NCBI GenBank assembly: GCA_037447655.1
Contig: JBBHKE010001952.1
Span: 62,001 to 126,000, forward strand
Source: Zygnema cylindricum
Taxonomy: Eukaryota; Streptophyta; Zygnematophyceae; Zygnematales; Zygnemataceae
Direction of reading: 5' to 3'
Length of the DNA stretch: 64,000 bases
The translations under genes were made by a program, and so were the position numbers. Within the stretch, counting starts at the first letter, position 1; each line of letters starts with the position of its first letter. Of this stretch, positions 59,267 to 64,000 are shown in pieces. The notes under the pieces were generated by a model, which was given only the letters and a program-made list of their open reading frames with translations, was not told where the DNA came from and made no database searches.

Positions 59267-60057
59267 TGTAATAGGATCTCTTACCTCTCAGAAAATCCCA
59301 TTACTACATCCAATTTCAACCACACATTCCACACATTGGAAAATACACATCCACATTGGAAAGCACTCACATAAGAATAAATTTCAAATTGCAAAAAGCT
59401 TTTGTCCACATAACATTAGCTTGGTCTCTTCCCCTCGTGGCTCAACCTTTGTATTTAAAGTGTTTTCCACTACTCTCCACTCTTAATAATTCTATATTTT
59501 AATTACTAAAACACTACTTAGTTTGTAAGAGATTTCAGTGCAAAAATGCCATCGCACCAATTTGATTTTAATCGCTCAAGACCAAGATCAATCAGAACTT
59601 CCACAAACTTTTCCAAACAAAAAGATGCCTACTTTTCTCCTAAACTTCACTATTTATCCATCATCGCCCTAGGCTAGCCAGGCCAGAGTCAACGCTATGT
59701 TGAACAGGTTTTACCTGGCAGGTTTTACCTAGGCCAATCATTGATCAGCAAGGACTCAGACTCACCAATGCAAAAACGTGTGAAATCTCTTACTAACTAC
59801 GTAGCATTTACTAACCAATCAAACACTACGTTTCACTACTTAACATTTACGTGCAAAAGTGCACGCCAAACGAAACGCGACTTCGCACGAACGTGCGTCC
59901 CAAATTTCGCACGCGAAACTACTTACCAAATTAACATTAAGGTCGCTTCTCCATCAGGCGCCGACTGCAATCGTACGGAAATGTTTACTACCAGTAATAC
60001 TTCGTTCTTTTCTCCATCAAGTCGTGTCACCAATAGAATGTATCGCGTACGTGCTTT
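59267..60057 (-). mobile_element. Second R3-type LTR, probably solo
   Basis: It is nearly identical to 56199-56988 (a handful of differences by eye) in the same orientation. No PBS lies at its left and no polypurine tract at its right, so it looks like a solo LTR or a remnant. Confidence 0.7.
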
Positions 60058-62407
60058 CCACGACTAACGCGACACGAGCAGTCATTCCAGTTATTCTGAA
60101 ATAGGTCCGTAATCCCAAAACGTTATACAAATTTGTACGTTGGTGTTTTGTTTTTTCTGTAACTGTTTTGTCGTTCGTGCTTCGTCGTGGCGCTATAAAT
60201 TCTGGATATCAGCGGATCGCGGAGGAGGCGTCACGACAATTGTTCAGCATATTTTTGTTTTGTGGTTTTCATTGGAGTTGATTCCCGCCTGTACGAAGGC
60301 GCTTGGCTCGTACGTGACATTTCCACGTGTAAATATTTTACACGTCTGGTGATTGGCTACTCTCCTATTGAGGAGAGTAATTTATCACTGGACGATGTGA
60401 CCTCTTGCTTCGAAAAGTCATAATCGGACGGTTGATGTTATCGCCCGAAAGTTTGGAGAATCTTAGCGCGCCGACAGTAATCATGTTTGTAAAAAAAAAA
60501 AAAAAAAAACAATACGGCACTGTATGGCAATGATCTGAATGTGTACGGAAATGCACTTTTTGCGGTAAACAACCCCATTTTTCGCCTGATGGAGGTTCAC
60601 CCTAAGTGAAAGTGATGTTTCGTACTAAAAATTGTACGAAAGGAACCATCGTGCTCACTAAACGACTAAATATTTTATTAGTACTTTATGAAACATACAC
60701 GCAAAATTTCGGTACCAATTTGACCCATAACACGTTTCAATGATACCCACTTGTTAGTTTGACCCCGCGTTGTCAACCAAATACACCCATCGCTATATCT
60801 TTTGAATTAAAACTCTAAATCGCGTGATTCTTTCGCGGACGTCTACCAAATTCATAACTTTATACTCCTAACCTTTAAATACCCATTTACGACCATGTTT
60901 GATCCACTATTACTGTTACACCTAAGGTGGGGGTCGCGCCTTTTGCAAACTTTGAGATTTGGTGCTTTACTGTCGTCATCTTTGTCCTTTATTTTTGGCA
61001 AGTGGATACTTTTGCTGTGCTCTTGTTACTTATATCTTTCGTTTTTTAACAACCTCATCTCCATTTAACAATATATTGTAGAAGTGGTGCGTTTTATTCC
61101 TCCAGTTGCCATAGTTGGTATGTTGATGTCATTGTGAAATCACAAAGGTACGCTGCTAATCGTTATTGGTGTCAATTTTTTCGGCACTTTTTTTTTTCCC
61201 TGCACACTTGTCAAATTGTCATTCAGATGGTTACAATTAAACGGTGAGACTCTCACCTTCTTACTGACAAATGTGTATGGACTTCTTACTAACAAATGCT
61301 CACGGAAAAAATAGGTTTTAAATGGCGTAAACAATTTTAACACTAATAACGATTAGCGACGCATTTACGCATGTCTAATTTTATGATAAGGTTGTTTATA
61401 CCATTTGATACGAGCTTGTTGGAGATCTTCCCCCTAATCCTTTGCGTGCCCATTTCCTCTTATACGGGGGCTTTGAGATTAAACATTCGTTATACCTACC
61501 TTCTTTGTTTACTAAACGGACCTGTTCATTTCACCAATGCCTCAAACTTGGAATCCGGCATCCACCTTTCCACAAGTCTGTTGTTTGATATTGTGGGTCG
61601 TTCAACTTGATGGCGCCCATTTGCTTTATTACTCGCGTGAGGATAGAATTGACTTAAACACGTAACTGTGTTTGTGACAATATCGCAAACATCGTTTATG
61701 ATGATGGGTGTTTTCATTTTCGAAACTACCGCAATCGTTCCTACTAAGGCACACTATTATTTTAAAGGGGAGACTTCTCATTCCACTTTAGGCGGCAGAG
61801 TGATGTTATCTTAGTGACATTGTTTGGTGGAACCTTCCTCATTTACTTTTGGTGGTTACGCGGTTTGAGATGTTAAAAGGACCGTATTGCGTACAAAGTG
61901 ATTCCCACCACCTTTGCACCTTTGCATTTTTTGATGTTGTCAAGATTAAGAATTTTGATAATGTGAACTGCGATGTTATGAATGATTTTTTTTTACGGCG
62001 GTTGAGATATTTGGTCATTAGGGTAACTTTGATTGAGTTCCCATATTTGTGGTCATCGGTTTTGTAGGGAAAGGGGCATCATAACCCTCTTGATCAGTCA
62101 AGCCCATTCCCTTTAGTGTCAAAACTGGAAGGACAGTAGAGTTCCATTGCCTAGAGAACCACTAGCGAACTTTGTCCTAAGGTTGAAGTTTGGGCTTTAG
62201 GATTAGTGTAGACAAGGAAGAAATGGAATCGATGTAGTCACAAAGTTATAACTTACTCAATTTTTTTATCACCCTCGCCTAAGAACAATCCTTTCCATCA
62301 TAGCTAGCTTCACTACGCTATAATTATTTATTGTACAAAGTTTTGGGATGATCGTTAGGGTCCATCTTGTCCTCACCATGTGGAGGTTGGACCAGCCCCC
62401 AAACACT
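60058..62407. other. Intergenic
   Basis: It holds a poly-A tract at about 60491-60508, a lone PIF-like end (TGGAGGTTCACCC then TAA) near 60590 and CACCG-family-like end fragments near 61150 and 61350. No credible gene is present. Confidence 0.45.
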
Positions 62408-62934
62408 ACACCGCGAATCGTTATTAGTGTCAAAGTTTAAATAGTGTTGAAGAAAATTTACCGTAATTGATGCTAATTAAGAATTTGAAATTAAAAAAAA
62501 AGTGTATTCTAATTTTGGCATTATGCTAATCTGGGAACATCAAAAATAGAATATTCGCTGTACGATCATATGCATTAATATATGTATCCGTACAAAATAT
62601 TAGAAATCGTACGCCTTCGTGAAATTTAAATATCCGTACATGTCAGGCTAATTTACGTGTCAGAATAATACGGTTTTTTGAGCGCACGTTCCTATGCTTG
62701 CGCGTCTGATTTAATTCATTTTTTGTATTTTTTTCACTTAAAAAGGTACATTTATGTACGGTCTGACATCGATCGTACAGCACACTATTTAGATCTTATT
62801 TTACTTTCGTTATTTACGCTATTTTGTACGGTACCTTAATGAACGTCAAGGAAAAATTAAAATCATGTATCTTATTTGAGGAAAAAAATCAATCCCAAAT
62901 TAGTGACTTTGACACTAATAATGATTGGCGGTGT
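62408..62934. mobile_element. 527-bp MITE, CACCG family, long class (copy D)
   Basis: It starts ACACCGCGAATCGTTATTAG and ends with the complement of ACACCGCCAATCATTATTAG, bordered by TA and possibly ACT on both sides. The interior aligns with copies A and C with small deletions. Confidence 0.75.
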
Positions 62935-63624
62935 ACTTAAAACATTAGCGTTGACTTATGATTATTTACAATATCAATCTGTTGGAGGCTCTCGACCTAG
63001 GCAAAACAAAAGGGCCCTCGGTATTTACACTATTAACGATTCACGGTATTGTTGTCGAGTACAGTTCAGTACACTGTTACACTAGGAGCGATACACGGTG
63101 TAAGCGGACCTTCACAGTTTTAGATTTGTTATAGCAGAACTCCATGTACTATAGTAGCTCGCATGTTGAAACTAATAACATCCGGCTTGAATCGACAGCC
63201 ATAAAGTGCACACCTCAATTCTAGGAACAGCGTGACATCGTCCGATATTCGTCTTTCAATCTCCAGTTCGTTTCCTCTCCCAGATCTTTTTATCCGCGAT
63301 TGTTAGATCCCAGAGCCCGCAACTCTGATCGGACGGCCAATGAATCTCAATCTTCCAGCTCGGTCACACGCACGAGCTGCAATCCCACGAACCAATCAGC
63401 TGCTGAAGCTTCATGTTTCCTGCCACGTGGCATATTCTACTTCCATTTTCTCCAGCAGCAGGGAAAAAAGAGAAACCCTCTCTCTTTCACCTCCTCCCCC
63501 ATTTTTCTGCAGATACTTTCACAAGAAGGCCGTTTCCTTACAGGATATTTTAATATTTTTCCTCCTCTCAGTATCTCCTTTTCCGTGTTTTTACCGTTAA
63601 TTCTAACTAAACATATAAATCGCC
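62935..63624. promoter_or_regulatory. Promoter region of the right-edge gene
   Basis: Two CCAAT boxes (about 63337 and 63391) and a G-box lie within 300 bp of the ATG. AT-rich TATA-like DNA (GATATTTTAATATT) is at about 63543-63556. More CACCG-family end fragments lie at 63040-63105. Confidence 0.45.
63421..63432 (+). promoter_or_regulatory. Palindromic G-box TGCCACGTGGCA
   Basis: A perfect 12-bp palindrome with the CACGTG core lies about 195 bp before the ATG. In plants this site binds bZIP and bHLH factors, including light-signalling ones, which would suit a plastid protein gene. Regulation is inferred. Confidence 0.6.
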
Positions 63625-64000
63625 ATGGCAAGTGCTTCTTTACAAGCAGCCATTATGGCTGCTGGTTCTCTTACCTCTCAACTTCCTAGTAACTTAACCC
63701 TAACTCATCACTTGTCATCTTTACAACAAGTTAAGCTTACACAATTTTGTAAAATCAGTGTCCGGGAACCTGAATGTTTCAGTAGAAAGATGAGCGTTAC
63801 ATGTAGTGTCAGTACAACAGAAGTTCCAACTGAAGCTGCTAGTCCAGAAGTTACAATTGAAGACAGGAAACTGGCAGCTGAAGCGAGTGCAGGGAAAAAA
63901 ACGTTTAAAATGTCAGAAGTCGACGCAGCGGCAAAAAAGGATTTTTATGCTTCGGAAGTTTTGGAAGTCAGGGAGGTCGCAGAAGGCGTGCGATGCATCA
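63625..64000 (+). CDS. N-terminal part of a probable plastid-targeted protein (runs off right edge)
   Basis: An ATG in a good context (CGCCATGGCA) opens 125 codons to the window end. Residues 1-60 are rich in Ser, Thr, Ala, Leu and Gln and poor in acids (MASASLQAAIMAAGSLTSQL), ending in SRKMSVTCSVS, which looks like a chloroplast transit peptide with cleavage near VTC. A Glu/Ala/Thr-rich linker follows (TEVPTEAASPEVTIEDRKLA), then a charged start of a mature domain (TFKMSEVDAAAKKDFYASEV, LEVREVAEGVRCI). I do not recognise the mature protein. The first-exon-like length and CAAT/G-box promoter support a real gene. The competing frame at 63300-63689 is a shadow. Confidence 0.75.
   Translation, partial: MASASLQAAIMAAGSLTSQLPSNLTLTHHLSSLQQVKLTQFCKISVREPECFSRKMSVTCSVSTTEVPTEAASPEVTIEDRKLAAEASAGKKTFKMSEVDAAAKKDFYASEVLEVREVAEGVRCI

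Noticed and set aside
1-64000. tRNA, rRNA or other structural RNA genes
   Set aside because: None was recognised by eye. A covariance-model scan would be needed to exclude short ones.

Overview
The window looks like nuclear DNA of a green plant-lineage organism, most likely a streptophyte alga or an early land plant. It is AT-rich and intron-rich, with GT-AG introns of about 100-1,800 bp. It carries plant-type Ty1/copia and Ty3/gypsy retroelements and many small DNA transposons. The right edge starts a gene whose N-terminus resembles a chloroplast transit peptide. I cannot name the species.

The centre of interest is a tandem pair of large paralogous genes on the + strand. Gene 1 (6800-18671, 29 exons reconstructed) and gene 2 (26024-43475, 26 exons recovered) encode secreted proteins of about 1,600 residues. 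Their first two thirds match the animal CEMIP/CEMIP2 layout: a G8 domain, then a parallel beta-helix with the conserved HFH, SGHCFMTEEG and STFW-type motifs, then a C-terminal CEMIP-like section. A CDGVDND/DDNCDGxVD-type (MopE-like) cysteine/acidic repeat follows, together with three copies of a bacterial-type beta-sandwich (core D/VDGxVxYLNGxExxRxxMPxGxI ... GVNTLAAEVH). I reconstructed exons by aligning the two genes. Thirteen exons have identical length, and every difference that can be scored is a multiple of three, apart from the two damaged exons (2 and 16).

Both copies show damage. In gene 1 a CT microsatellite replaces the end of the G8 exon. In gene 2 half of exon 16 is replaced by foreign sequence, the start of exon 25 is duplicated, and the last three exons are missing where a copia element sits 62 bp past exon 26.

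Layout: 1-397, start of an unknown gene on the minus strand; 398-6737, intergenic with MITEs; 6738-18671, gene 1; 18672-26023, intergenic with hAT-like, PIF-like foldback, TA-flanked MITEs and a 225-bp tandem repeat; 26024-43475, gene 2; 43537-49740, copia element R1 (minus strand, with LTRs); 49741-about 54060, decayed copia element R2 (+); 54735-about 57045, decayed gypsy-like element R3 (minus) with PBS and LTR; 57046-62407, intergenic with a PIF-like element and a second R3-type LTR; 62408-62934, MITE; 62935-63624, promoter region with G-box; 63625-64000, start of a probable plastid-targeted protein gene.
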